64,000 nucleotides of DNA from Kudoa neothunni (Eukaryota; Cnidaria): positions 5,580,001 to 5,644,000 of the forward strand of contig OZ199840.1 of NCBI GenBank assembly GCA_964304625.1. The letters are read 5' to 3'. Of this stretch, positions 10,996 to 24,755 are shown in pieces. The first letter of the stretch is position 1; each line of letters opens with the position of its first letter. The notes under the pieces were generated by a model. That model made no database searches, was not told where the DNA came from, and saw nothing but the letters and a program-made list of their open reading frames with translations. The translations under genes and the position numbers were made by a program.

Positions 10996-13900
10996 TTATA
11001 GATTGGAAATAACATTTCGAGAAATAATTTCTAGTTGGCTATCAGTCCTTCGTCCCAGTAAGAACGGCTTGTAACGATTTTTTTTCTTAACCAAATACGT
11101 GGCTATTGGAATTACCAAAATCAGCATGACCGTAATAAAACTAAAGATGGTTGGTTAGTAAAATACACCTCATGGAAAATATTTATATAATTACACTAGT
11201 GCCACAACTATTATCGATCTACTATACAAAATAATTTAATATGCAACAAGAAAGATATGGAAATAATGATACGCTGATTTATCTTTCGTCTCGCTCGAAT
11301 CTAAAAATGAGAATAATTATATTTTCATTGGGAGATTACCATCAATTACCATTGGTTTCGGCACTGTATTTTTCGTTTCCGAATATTTTGGTATCAATTT
11401 CCGGAGGTAGTTTGTATTTGGTAGGATATTTAGATTCTATTCAATTAAATTAGAGACAGAAACTCTAATCTAAGTATAAACAAATCTACCGTAATGATAA
11501 ATCATTTGATCATACAGTGGAGTACGATCAAACATTTTTTCATAAACGTTGACGATATTGAGTGCGTTGCTACAATCACCTATTGGAAGAGATGAGAATT
11601 ACATGACTGTTTCCATGTGAGACTCCAAAGTTTTTAGGTAGACGTAAAATTTGCTTTCGTCTCAATACTTGTTGACTCAAGAAATAGAAATCATAACTTG
11701 CTATATACAAAATGAATCTCAAATGAAAGTGTTGTTTTTAAATATATATTTCAAGTATTATTGATTTAATTGATTTTAATGTATTGCAATCGTCCTAAAA
11801 TTAGTCCTCATCCAACTGATTTGGAGCCCCCTAATCCAAATAGATGAATAATACTTTCAGTACAGTCTTGATCATCTAAAATCATTTTATGGAACAGTTA
11901 ATAAGTGTTGAAAAAAGGAATACATACTTAACGAATTGGCCATATCATTTACAACCTCTTCAAATGAATCGCTTTTATCAGTGCCTCTTTATAAAATTTA
12001 CACACCGCTTACTAAAATTATTCTTACAAGGGATGAGCTCGATTGTCTTTTTCTTCCATTTCTATAGTGTAGTTTAATACAGTTTGAAATTCCATGATTC
12101 AGATGGACACAATTTACTTATATCCCATAAAGCATTTTCCATAGAGTGTTCGCTTCGGAAAATCACATTACGATGAGCTTCTAGATCTTCATCTTCAGAT
12201 AAATTGTTCTCAAGGCTCTTATGATATTTGAAATAATCTAAAGCTTTAGATTGTTCAATGTGACCTATGTAGTTGTATAAGGGTTTATTGGTTGTCACAA
12301 AGTTTGTGTGATTAATATCTATGGTGGGATTTGTTCCCAAGTTCACGTCGGCCAAATACATGCCAACATCAACACGCAATGAGTCTAAAAAATCGCATAT
12401 AAAATATTATTTATTCATATGTTAAAAGTTGTTACCAGGATTATTTAATTGGAATATGCCGTAATTTTTGGTGTAATGGATAATTTTTATCGCGATCAAC
12501 AGTTTGGATTGTTCTCTGAGGTGCTCCCGGTTCAAAACAATACTTCTGCATGGCAACACACAAAATATAGTGTTATTGCATATTCTATAAAAGTTGTATC
12601 TATTTATAGATTGCACCTTCCGGAAAATGAAAAAAATGCATTTCATTCCTATCATATCGTTGACGTTTGAAACGGGGTTGAACACCAACATTGAACGATC
12701 GGGAGAAATGCCAACGGTAGCCAACTGAAATTCTAATTGACCTAAAAGTTATATTATAATAATATTTCCACTGGATTGTGGATGAATAAAGAATTTAATT
12801 AGTTAATCAACTCACTTGGCATTCTGACCGGTTCGAGTGAAGTAAATGTGACAAAAGCTTCTGCAGCGACTACTCTGAAGTAATAGTCCGTATTTGGCTT
12901 CAGATGATGCACCTCAAATGAGGAGAAGCATGATTTCAAACAATAATCCATTCCATGACTACAGAAGGCGGGGACAAAATTCATGTGAGGATGAGTGGAT
13001 ATCATGAGTTTGCATAATACTCTTTTTCGAAATTTCCCCAAGTACGTTTTAATTCGATTATTAAGTACATTTATGTCATCCGGTGACACATTCACCACAT
13101 CATTTCCTGCAGTGATAGTGTATGAGTGTTGAATCCCATCTAAATTAGATAAAATATATTTTACCGTTAGATGTGCAAATAGTTTGTTTTAAAAACACTA
13201 AACATTGAAAGTCTTAATTGATGGAATAGATAAAATGTAATAGAAGAAGGTCTACCCGATGTAAATTCACTCTCATAGCGATCCTCGTCATCACCCAATT
13301 TGGATAATATTCTATAACGCGTAGCTGCACCAAACCCATACAGTAATATTCGACTTAAATTTTTGCCAATAGTCTTATGTTTGAAGCCCGCTGAGTTGTA
13401 TTCTATTGGCTTGACCAATGTCTCAATGTAATTGAGAGTTCTGTTGAATTCGTTTAGATTGATCACATAATCTCCCAGGTAGTTAATATGAGAATTCAAC
13501 ATGGCATGTTCATTCGCTAGAAAAATTCAATTTTGAAGAATAATCAATATTACTCAATATTTTTCGTTTGTAACTGAATCCATAGTCATTAGAGGTAATT
13601 GTAATATAGGTATTGTCGATGCTAGGCAAAACTATTGACGAAATATCATCACACATATTGACACATTGGTGACCGCTGCAGGCATCTTTAATGATAGAAC
13701 TGTCGACTTTATTAGAGGTTGTAAACTCGTAACTACACATCACACTTTTGTCATCGTATAGATTGGTCAATGTGTAGATATTCGAGTTTTTGGGTGACAA
13801 TATCGAGGCAACTTTTCCAGTGTAATTGGATCGATGAAACTCCTCGCTGTTGGGATAATAATAGAATAAAGGGTGATACTGCGAGAATCTCAGTTTGTAG

Positions 13901-14561
13901 CAGATGCCGTTGTATAAATTTTTCAGTGGAAGGTCCATACGAGCTAGACCATAGCTAATGTCTTTGGATGTATTTTCAAAATAGTCGTTTATCAAAACAG
14001 ATCCCTCATTAAGCAAACTTGCCTTCGCAATTTCACCCCCTCTCATCACTAACGGATAGTGAATGGAGTAGGTAGTTTTGCCCGATGTGACAAAAGGCAA
14101 CAATTTCAGGCGAGTAACGTCTATTATAGTCGATTATTTCGATACATATTTAAATTTGTTCTACCTACCGTTTTCTATTTTGTAGACATTTTGTTTGCCG
14201 TTTTGGTTCACTTTTAGGTACACATACTTAAAGTAGTAACGAAATGGTAGGCTCAATTTGGATGTTGGACAATCCCCACTACAAGGAAATCTCCCTCGCT
14301 CGTTGACACAATGATCTATAGTGTTATCCTGATTTTTTTCATCAACCAGTATCACCTCGTAATGACAGTTTGTGTTGGAAGCAATACCCTCAAACCACAC
14401 GTACTTAACCACTTCCACACCAACCAGTTTGTTCTGATACAAAACTTTCACCGCTAAATCGCAGCCATTAAACATATTCCACCAAATAAAGTCTATAAGT
14501 TACATTTTCCAAGTTCAAAAGTTAAAATCAGCACTAACAGTACTCGAATGTTGGAAAGCAT
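10996..14561 (-). CDS. Unrecognised type I membrane protein with FN3-like domain, 874 aa, 15 exons
   Basis: Exons: 14504-14561, 14169-14453, 13554-14120, 13256-13516, 12816-13139, 12436-12741, 12118-12384, 12028-12061, 11928-11986, 11855-11875, 11608-11700, 11490-11579, 11350-11436, 11273-11300, 10996-11140. Total 2625 nt, in frame. Residues 1-18 (MLSNIRVLLVLILTFELG) are a signal peptide. The ectodomain has several Cys clusters; residues about 385-500 include HHLKPNTDYYFRVVAAEAF, the C-terminal half of a fibronectin type III fold. Residues about 826-844 (FITVMLILVIPIATYLV) form one transmembrane helix followed by KKKNR and a 28-residue cytoplasmic tail. A receptor or adhesion role is inferred. 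The FN3 part faintly recalls NDNF, but NDNF has no transmembrane helix. The exons encoding residues 720-830 rest on phase and composition and include a 28-nt intron. The signal peptide, FN3 and TM segments are clear. Confidence 0.8.
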
Positions 14562-16435
14562 TTTGCTATCACAACCAGCAACAATAATACCCAGATTTAA
14601 ACACAAAATAAGCTTCTTTCCTTTATTTGTTTGGTCGATGACATTCAACTTTTATATTTCAACAAAAATGGAAGTTTATTTTCACAGCTGAGCCTATTTA
14701 TATGATTTTTACTAACTAAGAAATCTATAAAATTGTTTTATTAATTGATTTTGTAAATAATTTCGAAAATCGAAGGAAAAACATGGGTGACGACTTGGGG
14801 GTGTTGTCAATTCAAATGGGGTTTTCGGTGGAGATCAGATTAAGTCTGGTTGAATCTTACGAAAATTAAAACTTGTCTGAGTCCGACTATATAATAGGTC
14901 AATAAGTGAAACTTTTATTTTCAGAGTGTGATGTGAATTTCGTCATAATATGCTAATAATGTGCGTAAACAGCCGTGTTTTGTTTTCTTTATGCTGAGTA
15001 ATTTTAAAGGTAACTAAATCCGTGTTACCTTTAAAAGTCGTTAAAATTCAAATTTATTGATATTTCAGTTTCAACCTTATGATAAGGTTGAAATTAGAAA
15101 ATTAAGACGAAGGTTTAATATTCAAAAATATGAATTTTAAACATTGGAAATGATTTTATTTCGTCATCATAATCTAGGATTACTTTTCTGGACTAGCATA
15201 ACAAAAATTTTGTTTCAACTAGTTCAAATTGGACGTAAAATTGGTTTTTAACTTCATTAAATTTGTCTGTAATTTTCAAAAAATTATTTATAAAACCAGA
15301 TAATGAAAAAACAATTTTTCTTAAAATAAATAAAAATTAATTTTAGACTTCAATGAAAATCCACAAATAATGTACTCTCATTTAAATATTATTCAGTCGG
15401 TGTCGTAATAGTAGAAAATCTTAAATATGACCATATTTATATCAATTTGAATTAAAAATCAAAATAAAAAAAGAATAATTCATTAAATACATTATTATAT
15501 TCCTAATGTTACATCAGATGGTAAATACAAGTGTATTATGTATTAGAATAATAAATCATGATATCCATTTAAGTTAAACTATAATTTTACGAAAATTTAT
15601 ACAGAACCACACATTATGAAATATTAACGTTATACAATTATGTTCATGTAATGTATCACATCTCGAATAATTGGTGTGATTAAATAAATTTGATATCTAT
15701 CATGAATCTTAGATTTAGTCATAAAAATTCAACATATAAAATCATACTTCAAAGAATAACTGACGCTCAATTCATCTGAAAATAAATTATTATCTAATAA
15801 TAAAATACGGTCAGTGACTGGATTTACGATTTTCTTTATAAATCAATGAAATTTGAATAGTCTAATGTAACATAAATATATATTTTTTCAATATATACAT
15901 TTACTAAAGAATTTAGATCTAAATAATATATCAAGTATATTAAGTGGGGGGGAATTTCTACCATTCTTATCACGTGATCAGCAAATTTTACACGTTTTTT
16001 CTCGTCAATACCATGAAAAAAATGAACGAATTAATTTTAATAATGTACGAAATTAAATAAAATCATACGAAAAATGAATACAATTAAAATTTAATCATAT
16101 GTTTTTAAATTATTCCCCGAAGATGTGCCAAATCTGATATTTTAAAGCTTTAAAATATATCCAACCTTGTAATGACAAAAATCGAAATTACAATTGTTAA
16201 ATTATTCTAAAAAGAACCATTAATTTTTTATAACTTGTTAGCTTATTGTAGAGATCAAAATAACTTATGAAATTTAGTCGAAAAATGATCGACCATACTC
16301 GCTAAGTTAAAAAATACAATGTAAATTATTTCAACTAATTTTTCTAGATAAAAAAACTGATTAATTTAATTTAAAGTAAATATGATTATATTTGGTCTCA
16401 GTTTATACAATTCAGTAATTAAATAGTTATGTATA
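14562..16435. other. Intergenic, AT-rich
   Basis: This contains the upstream region of the FN3 gene. A 28-codon plus-strand ORF at about 14784 (MGDDLGVLSIQMG) is too short to call. Nothing else is supportable. Confidence 0.4.
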
Positions 16436-17026
16436 CAGTGGGCAATCAAGTTTACACACTTATTGGTGCAAGCGCGCAATATATTTAATATCCCATATTT
16501 GGAATGTAAAAGATAAAATTGGCAACCTTCATATTGGTAAAATACGAATGAATTAAAGTCCTATTACAAACAAAAAATCGAGTGATAATTAGTTTCAATT
16601 TCCAATTCTAAAAATAATCAAAGACGATCTAAATGTCTTTAATCGTTTGAGAAAATAATTTCTTTTTCGGAGAATGCCATTTGAGTTGTTATACTTGATA
16701 TATTGAAATGTTTCGCAGTAGCTGTCTTGATGTTTTTTAACAGGAAATTTTTCAATTAATTATAATTTTTTAATTTTTTCGTATATTTACTTTTGTTTGT
16801 CGTTATGTTTTTAATTTGTCTGGGAATAATGGTGTATCAATGAATAGAGAGCCCAAAAATATTTGCGAAATCAGCCAGTCACGTGATATCGATTACATAT
16901 TTTGCATTACTTGCAACCAATTATTTGAACCAAAATTAACTTTAAGTTAAATATATATGTTTATATAAACATTAGAATTAGAATTAAATAATTTTATAAA
17001 AAGTGTGTAAAATCGATTACCGACTG
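16436..17026. mobile_element. Tc1/mariner-superfamily MITE with TA target duplication
   Basis: The left end CAGTGGGCAATCAAGTTTAC and the right end, read inward, CAGTCGGTAATCGATTTTAC form matching terminal inverted repeats (both continue ACACACTT). Each end is flanked by TA. The 591 bp inside hold no transposase, so the element is non-autonomous. Confidence 0.7.
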
Positions 17027-17689
17027 TATTATTATACGTGCGCGCTAATAAATGCGAAAAACTAGACGTTACCAATTTTCCACGCTTCTCCCTCGATCCC
17101 AAAAAGATTAACTATAACGGGTTATCTACTGTATAACCGTATTAAAACCAATTAATTTATTAATAAAAGAATGAATATTTTTATTTTTTATGTTAAACAT
17201 TCTTCAAAGCAATTAATAGAATGCATCAGACCTATTCTAACATTATAAAAATTGGAGTACAGATACATCAAACTTTATCAATTTGTAGCCATTAATTAAT
17301 ATCTAGTCTGAGTTATTCATACATTTACGGATTCGACAGGTAATATTATTTCTCAAGAAATATCATTATTTTTGTGTTTGTTAAAATCCAAATATCAATA
17401 AACTAAATGAGCTAACAAGTTTTCAGTCCATTTAAAGTCATGGAGATATAAAGTTAGGGACAATGGCTTAGATTTTGGTGCGGCTCAATGATTTTATTCG
17501 AATGACATGATCCTAAATAATTTGCGAAAGCTTTAAATAAGCAATTTAAATCTGAAGTAAATTAAGAAAGAAAATGAAGGATGAATGAAAAAAAATTTAA
17601 TAGATCAAAGTTCAATTTTGGTGTGATTAAAGTTCCAAAACTTAAAATATACAATGGATAAATAAGTAATGTCAGATGAGTGAAGCAGT

Positions 17690-20600
17690 TTATTGCTGAG
17701 TTGTTTCTACCTCAGAATCAGACGAAATATCATCCATAGGAAATTCACTAAAATTATAATTTAGTTTCACATCAAACCGCCAATTCAACTACTCATCTAA
17801 AATGTTGAGCGCAGAGGAAGTAGTGGTCTCTATTGTATCATTATCAGCAATATCGACACGATCAATCAAGGACTCATTGCTATCGCTATCGTCATCGACA
17901 ATGACAGCAGATTTGTATTTATTTCTAAAGTCACAAAACAACATAAAAAATGAAACCGGCCAACAAAAATGTACTTGAGTGAAGTCCTCTTTCTATAGAA
18001 AAATATTATCAGAAAATAAACTAATTTGTTTACCTTTTTCTTGTGGATTTTCCTGTGCTTTTCGTGGCGGGCGAGGGTTCATCAGCTGATGCAATGGATG
18101 CATTTTTCGAGGACTTTTTCGTCTGTGAGTGATTTACATATAGAATAATTAAACTTAAATGGATGAAAATCACTTTTTTTGGTTTGACATTATCATTGGA
18201 TTGTTCATCAGTGGCTTGTAGTTTGGAATGCATATTCTGAAGAAAGAGTTTACGTTTTTCTTCGAGTTCAATACGCATTTTCTCTTGTTGTTGAAGTAGT
18301 TCCAACTAAAAACAATAACCACTCTAAAAAGCCACCGTAGAAACCCAAACTCACTTTAGAATTCTCATTTCGAACCCGTATCTCCTCCAAAGCATCGTGA
18401 TATTTTTGTTTGTTTTGTTGGTCTTGTTTTTCTTTAAGAATTGCACGTTGAAGATGAAGCTGAGACTGGTCTAATGTTTCTGTACAGATTCTAATTGTTA
18501 GCGGTTATTATCTTGAGCAAAAATTATTCGCCACAATCAAAAATACTTAATTTGAAGCTGGCATCTTTCGGTTTCAAATTGGTGTGTTTCCATCAACTCA
18601 TTAAACGAACTATAATCAGTTAAGGTGATTTAGAACCACATTGGAAGAATAAGTTAATGTTCTCACTTAAGTGAAGTTTTGATATTATCTATGGCATTAT
18701 TCACAATAGAAACGGTAGCATTTTCGTCGCGAATAGCAACAATCGATTGATGCAACAAAGCAAGAGCCATATTGTACAAATAGAGATGGTTGTCTGGGAA
18801 CATATTCAACGAAATAGAGAGTTTTTCCACACATTCAGTGTAAAGTTTTTCAAAAAAGTAAGCTCGTGCGACGAAAAAATTTATTTTAGCAATCTCGTAA
18901 GGTTGGGTGACAAACTCGAGTGCTTTACTGTACATTTGGACAGCTACAATAAAATTTCTTAGCTTGAAATGTACATTTCCCAGATTGACATAGATAAAAT
19001 GGTTGAAAGTGGTGGTGTTAGTTTCACGTATCACACTGAATACATCTCTAGCATCTCGAAGGTTGTCTTGGTAAGCAAGCACACACCCAATCCCGTTGGC
19101 AGCATACACATTGTGAGGATTCTCCTCAAGCACTCGTTTGTAGTAGGATAGCGCGCGTTGATACAGCCGCTTTTTTCTCACTGGATCTCTGCAATGTTGT
19201 GAGGCTGTCCTCAACCATATATTGCCTAACGAAACCAACGAATAAGGGTCGTTGGAAGTGGATGTCATTTTGAGAACAATCTCAAATTGTTTTTGAGCTC
19301 GCAACAGGTCTCTTCGTTCAAGATAGTAATTGCCGAGGTAATAGGCGCTAGCACATATGTCGTCTTGGTAGACAACCCTCGAGCAGGTCAGCCAATTGAT
19401 CATCTCCTGACCGTTGCCATTCAACTGGCATAGATGAGCGATTCTGATCATTGCTAAAGCTATGGTGTGTGGATCCGAATATTTCACGTCCATATGCTTG
19501 ATACCACGATGGGTAACCAAATCCAAGTATTCGGTAAAAGCTGCTTGATGATCATTACCCAATTCATGTACCCTACCTATGTTATATTTTATTCTACAAA
19601 GGGCTGAATGTTGGTTGAAATGGATTCGGTTGTAAAACTCGTTGGCAACAGAAGTGTGTTGCTCGGCAGCGGGATCGTTGGCTGCCAACTCATAAGCCTT
19701 TAACAAGTTTTCCATAGCTTCATTAACATTTGCCAACTTGAAATGACAGCACGCGATATTATTGTACAATTCAAAGGGAACATCAACTGAAGCCATATCA
19801 ATAGCTTTAATGGCATTAGAGTAGTAAGGTATGGCACTCTAAGAAGGATTTATTAGTTTGTTTATTTGATATAAATTAGTCGGCAATTAACAACCGAGAG
19901 GGGCTAGAATAAAAATTGAGTGTGTTTATTGGTCCGTATGATTTTAATCTTTTATGATTTTGACGATAAAATAATATATCTAACCATTACAAATTTAGAG
20001 ATGGATCATAAATAATTAATTATGCCATATGATAAGAAAAAAAATCTACATTTAACTTACAGATAAGAATTATGAAAAAGAAGATAGCGATTGCAAAATA
20101 GACATTAAGATAAAATTTTCATAGACCAACAACCGTAAAAAGATAATTACTTTGGGGTTATTAACTGAGAGAATATCAGCACAAGCAATGAGAAGTTGTG
20201 TATCCCGCTTGTGGCACTGTAAAGTTTCACTAAGATCGTTCTATTGTGTATATAGGGTGAAACAAAACCCCTAATAGTTCTGAATTACCTCCATGGCAAT
20301 AGTACTATTTTCAAAAGTTTTACAAAGAATAACCCTCAAATAGAGAGTAACTATTTTTGTTAGCACGTCTTTTGGATAAATTTCATGGAGAGTACTAAAA
20401 ATTTCATAGGCCTAACCAAATCAATCATCCTCTCGCATACACACACACACATCTAAAAAAAACCCATTACTTCTCTATATTCTCTTCTTGATATGTGAAC
20501 TTGACCCAAATTATAGCTCGCTATACGATGCGATTTGTTGAATCGAATAGATTTGTGATAGTTTTGAAAAGCTTCAGTGACATCACCCTAATTTTAATTT

Positions 20601-23600
20601 GATGATAATTGTTATTAATTCAAATTATATTTAATGTTTTAAGATTGTGAAACGAAACCAACTTCAAAAGATTTTTACCGCAACAATTGCATTAAATTAG
20701 TTCCATAAACTTGCAGGAACGATTATAAAATAAAAATATGGGTATATTTTTTCAAAACCTTGGCATGAAAAATGCGGATAAGATCAATAATTAATCTCGC
20801 AATATCTATTTTGGCGCGTTTCGAGGCACTTAGAATAAAGTATAAAAAAATAATACTGAAAATATTATTTTTAAATTTTACTAAAGGGGAGATAACTATT
20901 AATAATAATAAAGATTAATTTTACTCTGTAATTAAAGAAAAATGAATTATATAATTGCTTTCGTCTCTATTAGTGATTAGTGTTGTCTCGATATGAACAC
21001 TACGTTTTGACTGGTACTCGCTAAAACTTGCCGATATCAAAAGCCGATACCAAGGAAATTTTAAGCTTTAAATAAAAAAATTTCTTTTAATTTCTTAGTA
21101 TTGGATGAAAAGTTAATAATATGAAATACTGTTAATTAATAGCGTAATAATTTTTATTTTCGATATCAGTACATTAAAATTTTTTCAACATAAATATCCC
21201 TATTTTAGTCAAAAATATTTTCATCACATTAATAAATTAAAATATCTGTTTTCGATCATTATTTTCCATGCACAAATTAATGTTATTTAAAGCAAAATTC
21301 CATTTTATGCAAAAGCATTAATTAAATTAATAAAAAAATTTTCAATGGAATAAATTTATACCATTCTACTCATAAAATTATTTTTACGTGAATTCTCTAG
21401 TGATTTTATTCGTTAAAGATTTCGTAATTATAATATGAATCGTTTTTACAAAATATAGTAGTTAAAAAAAATTCAAATTATACAAAACAAGAATTTAAAG
21501 AAAAAAAGTAGATTATATATTATTTGTGCTGTATGTTGATATGAACTAAAATATCTTAATTATCGAATGAACCTTTATTTGACAATTAAGTAAATTTACT
21601 GAACTCAATCAATTAAATATTTCTTTATAAGAGTTATTTTACTTTTATTATATAATAAATAATCGTAAAGTAAAACATTAAATATTCCACTACATATTAG
21701 AGGTTTTATTCTAAACTGAAAAACTATAAAATAGATAGTGGAATACGGAGTCATAGGGGAAACTAACTCGATTATATTCGAGAAATGTTCATGTTAAATT
21801 TTGGCAGTTATTTTTAAATCCAATAAAGCTCACAACTTATACGTTATAACTTATACGTTATAACTCATAACGTATAACGTATAATGTCGAGGCTTTTGGC
21901 TTGAAAAGATCATAAAAAGTTTGCAGTAAAAGTGTTAATTTTAATACTTTGCAAATCAAAATAGACACCCCATTTTATAAATATTCTTTAATACGTGAAC
22001 TTCAAGACTGTATTTATCCATCAATAATCGTTTTACTCATAATATTAATTAATTAATTAAAATTATTACATATCTTTCATTTTTTGTCATTATTAACTCG
22101 ATATCTTAAATATTAGTAATTTTGGTAAAAACAAACACCATTTAAACATTTAGAACATTCTGTTAATCAAACCTTATCTTTTAGATTAGATGAGCATAAA
22201 AATCAAGTAAGATGTACTTAGTTTAAGTAAACGAAAATAAAAATTTACATTACTTATAACGTAGTAATCGATTTAAAATTGGATTCATTTTAAATCATAG
22301 TTAAATACTTAAATTCAGAAAAAATCGATAATGTAGGAATTACTTGTATGTGGAAAACCCGTCCGATTTGAAAACTACTTTCACTCTTGCTGAAATCGTT
22401 ATCAGAGTTATCAAACGCAATCGTAGCAAGCTGTTTAGCCGTATCGTACTCTTTGTTAAAGAAAAAATGATTGGCCAAATAGTTTAACGATGTGGGGTGA
22501 CGTTTGTTGATGTGGTAGACCTTTTTAAAAAATCCCATAGCTTCTTTTATGCCAGTGGGCTAGAATGAACGAAACATCAAAACTTGTGCACTATTTACCA
22601 CTTGCTTACGTCAAATGTTGTGGTTTTAATAATTGCCAACGCCAACAAAGCCCCAACATGGTTAGGATCGATGTTTATTGTTCGTTCGAACGCAATTCTA
22701 TAACCACAATTCAATAATTGCAGCAGTTAATTATTAGAAAGTGAATTAAAATGAAAGCGGCTACATGGGCTAGTCAGATTCACTCAATTAGACAAAGAAT
22801 TGATTTCAAATAGTTAAAAATACGAGCAATAATAATAATAATATTTGATATGAAACTATGTATATTATATGTTTATTTTCAATTATTTTAATACAAGTCG
22901 GCTTAATTGTTGGCAGAGTAACATTTATTTTAATAATGGTCTATTCATTTGAAAAATTCTGCTCTATTATCTTAAGCTTGTGATACAAGTTAGATATTAA
23001 CGTTGAAATATAGTAGAAACACGATTTAAAACGAAAATAAATTTTGCGTGAGTATATTAATAATATTATTACAAACTAACGAATTCAAAGAGTGACACTT
23101 AAAAGTAAAAGATAAATAAAAGAACATCGACATGACTAAAAAATTGTTTGTGGCGCCGTACAAAACACTGCATCCTAATTTATTGTCGCAATAATCCAAA
23201 TAATGCATAAAAATATTAATACTCACGCGCAAATAACAACCACCTACTTGGCATCATCCAAACGACCCAATTTATACTGACAAACTCCAATGCCATATCG
23301 AGCGTCATCTTGATAAGAATCAAATCAACGAATAGGTATTTAGTTCGTGTTACTCGCATGCCGAGGGCACACCTGAAGAGCTTTTCGAAAATGAACCAAC
23401 GCAACCGCATACTCTTTTCTAGCAAGATACAAATAGGCCATGCCTACACACAAATCGAAATAAACAATCAACCACAACCACTCCACCTACCCATAACTGC
23501 TACAAAATTTTTGGGTTCCTTCAACAATCAATCAAATCTAATCCCAACCTAAAAAATTGTATTACTTGATCGAGAATAATTTTGAATTGCTCCTCCGCTT

Positions 23601-24178
23601 GCGACCAACACTCCTTCCCACTCATCAAATTCAAATAACCAGTTCCAATGATGTAGCTCTAAATTAAGCCCGCTCAAACACACAACAACCTCTCACTCTC
23701 AATCCACTTGGTCAATATTGGCCAACACCTCAGATGAGGATAAAATATTCCGAACCGAATCTAGATAGGAATCTTTGACCTCCTTTTTAAAACATTCGTT
23801 CGCTTTCATTAGATAATAAAAGGAAATCATATTTAAGGCTTGCAGACGATCAGCTTTAGACTGTTCATAGTCAGCGGATGCGGCTGGTAATGCCGATTCT
23901 AGCAGTTCGATCAATGCTGAATCGTTTCCTTGTTCGTGATATAGCTTCTAAACAAAAATTCATTTTTTTAACTTGTCGAGAAATCAATTACCGCCAACAG
24001 AATCCATTTTGAAAGTGGATTAGGTGCTGATTTTAACAACGGCAACAAATCCTGCGTTCTAGGAAGATCATTCGAATCTATCTCGATCATCTAAAACACA
24101 GAGTTTCATATCACATCTGATGTAACTTTCAGGTACGCCATCCGAGCTGAAAATTGGAATACTCCCAATAGTTTCCAT
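17690..24178 (-). CDS. CTR9: CTR9 subunit of the PAF1 RNA polymerase II elongation complex, 1022 aa
   Basis: Nineteen exons: 24137-24178, 23992-24090, 23708-23947, 23566-23658, 23491-23518, 23354-23443, 23248-23308, 22610-22697, 22344-22559, 20471-20587, 20289-20411, 20151-20240, 18667-19838, 18547-18609, 18355-18490, 18174-18305, 18034-18122, 17793-17924, 17690-17747. Total 3069 nt, all phases consistent. CTR9 is the TPR scaffold of PAF1C, coupling transcription elongation to H2B ubiquitination and H3 methylation. Diagnostic stretches are MIEIDSNDLP (residue 15 on), LNYLANHFFFNKEYDTAK (about 265), LYNNIACCHF, and ANGIGCVL (about 660). TPR repeats fill residues 30-830; 840-930 is a Gln/Glu/Lys coiled coil; the tail is basic then acidic. 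Most introns are 44-60 nt, but introns 7 (550 nt), 9 (1756 nt) and 12 (312 nt) are longer. The ATG at 24178 aligns with the usual CTR9 start; an in-frame ATG lies upstream at about 24202. Confidence 0.97.
21832..21887. repeat. Direct plus inverted 14-bp repeats forming a perfect-looking hairpin
   Basis: Two copies of TTATACGTTATAAC are followed at once by inverted copies (CATAACGTATAACGTATAA). Together they form a long snap-back structure inside CTR9 intron 9. Confidence 0.75.
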
Positions 24179-24755
24179 CTTGGTATATTCCTGCGTGCGC
24201 ATACATGCAAAGGTATGAATAAACTCATCTAATTTGGTTGCTTCTCTGCAATAAGAGTTATTGCATAATTAAATGGTCTCGTTATTTAAATATAGATAGC
24301 ATGAATTCAGCAGAGTTAGGTTGAAATAGAATTTAGCCACTTTAGGGACGTATTAGTGTTTCCCAATCTCGGGTCATTAAAAATGTTGTTAATTTTTGAT
24401 AATGTGGGAAAATTCATTTTAGTTTAATGTAATACAGGCTAGAAAGTGAATATATGCCTGAAATTAGGGTTTGATTATAATTAGTAGAGTTTAAATGCGA
24501 AATTGATTAAAGAATCTGTTTTTATATCAAGTAAAAGGGAATATCGATAGCATAGATATTAACCATTGATCTCCTTCTAAGAAATAGGAATGATAAATAT
24601 GTGTTCTAGTGGAATTAAATGTTATATCTCCTAAAAAAAAAAGAATAAAATCACCGCTTGATTTTTTTGTAGAATTTCAAATAATTTCATATTTTATACT
24701 TCATATTTCATATTTAATGGTTGAATTATGATTTGTTTTCATTCAGTTTTATGTA

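Noticed and set aside
12074-12379. Stop at 12074 as the end of the FN3 protein
   Set aside because: A GTAAAT donor at 12117 and an acceptor at 12062 continue the frame into further coding-like exons and reach a transmembrane segment. The stop lies in an intron.
12449-12670. Plus-strand 73-aa ORF
   Set aside because: It is the antisense of an exon of the FN3 membrane protein.
13140-13255. NDNF identity for the FN3 protein
   Set aside because: Only the FN3 end pattern and a Cys pair recall NDNF. The transmembrane helix and the remainder do not fit, so no name is given.
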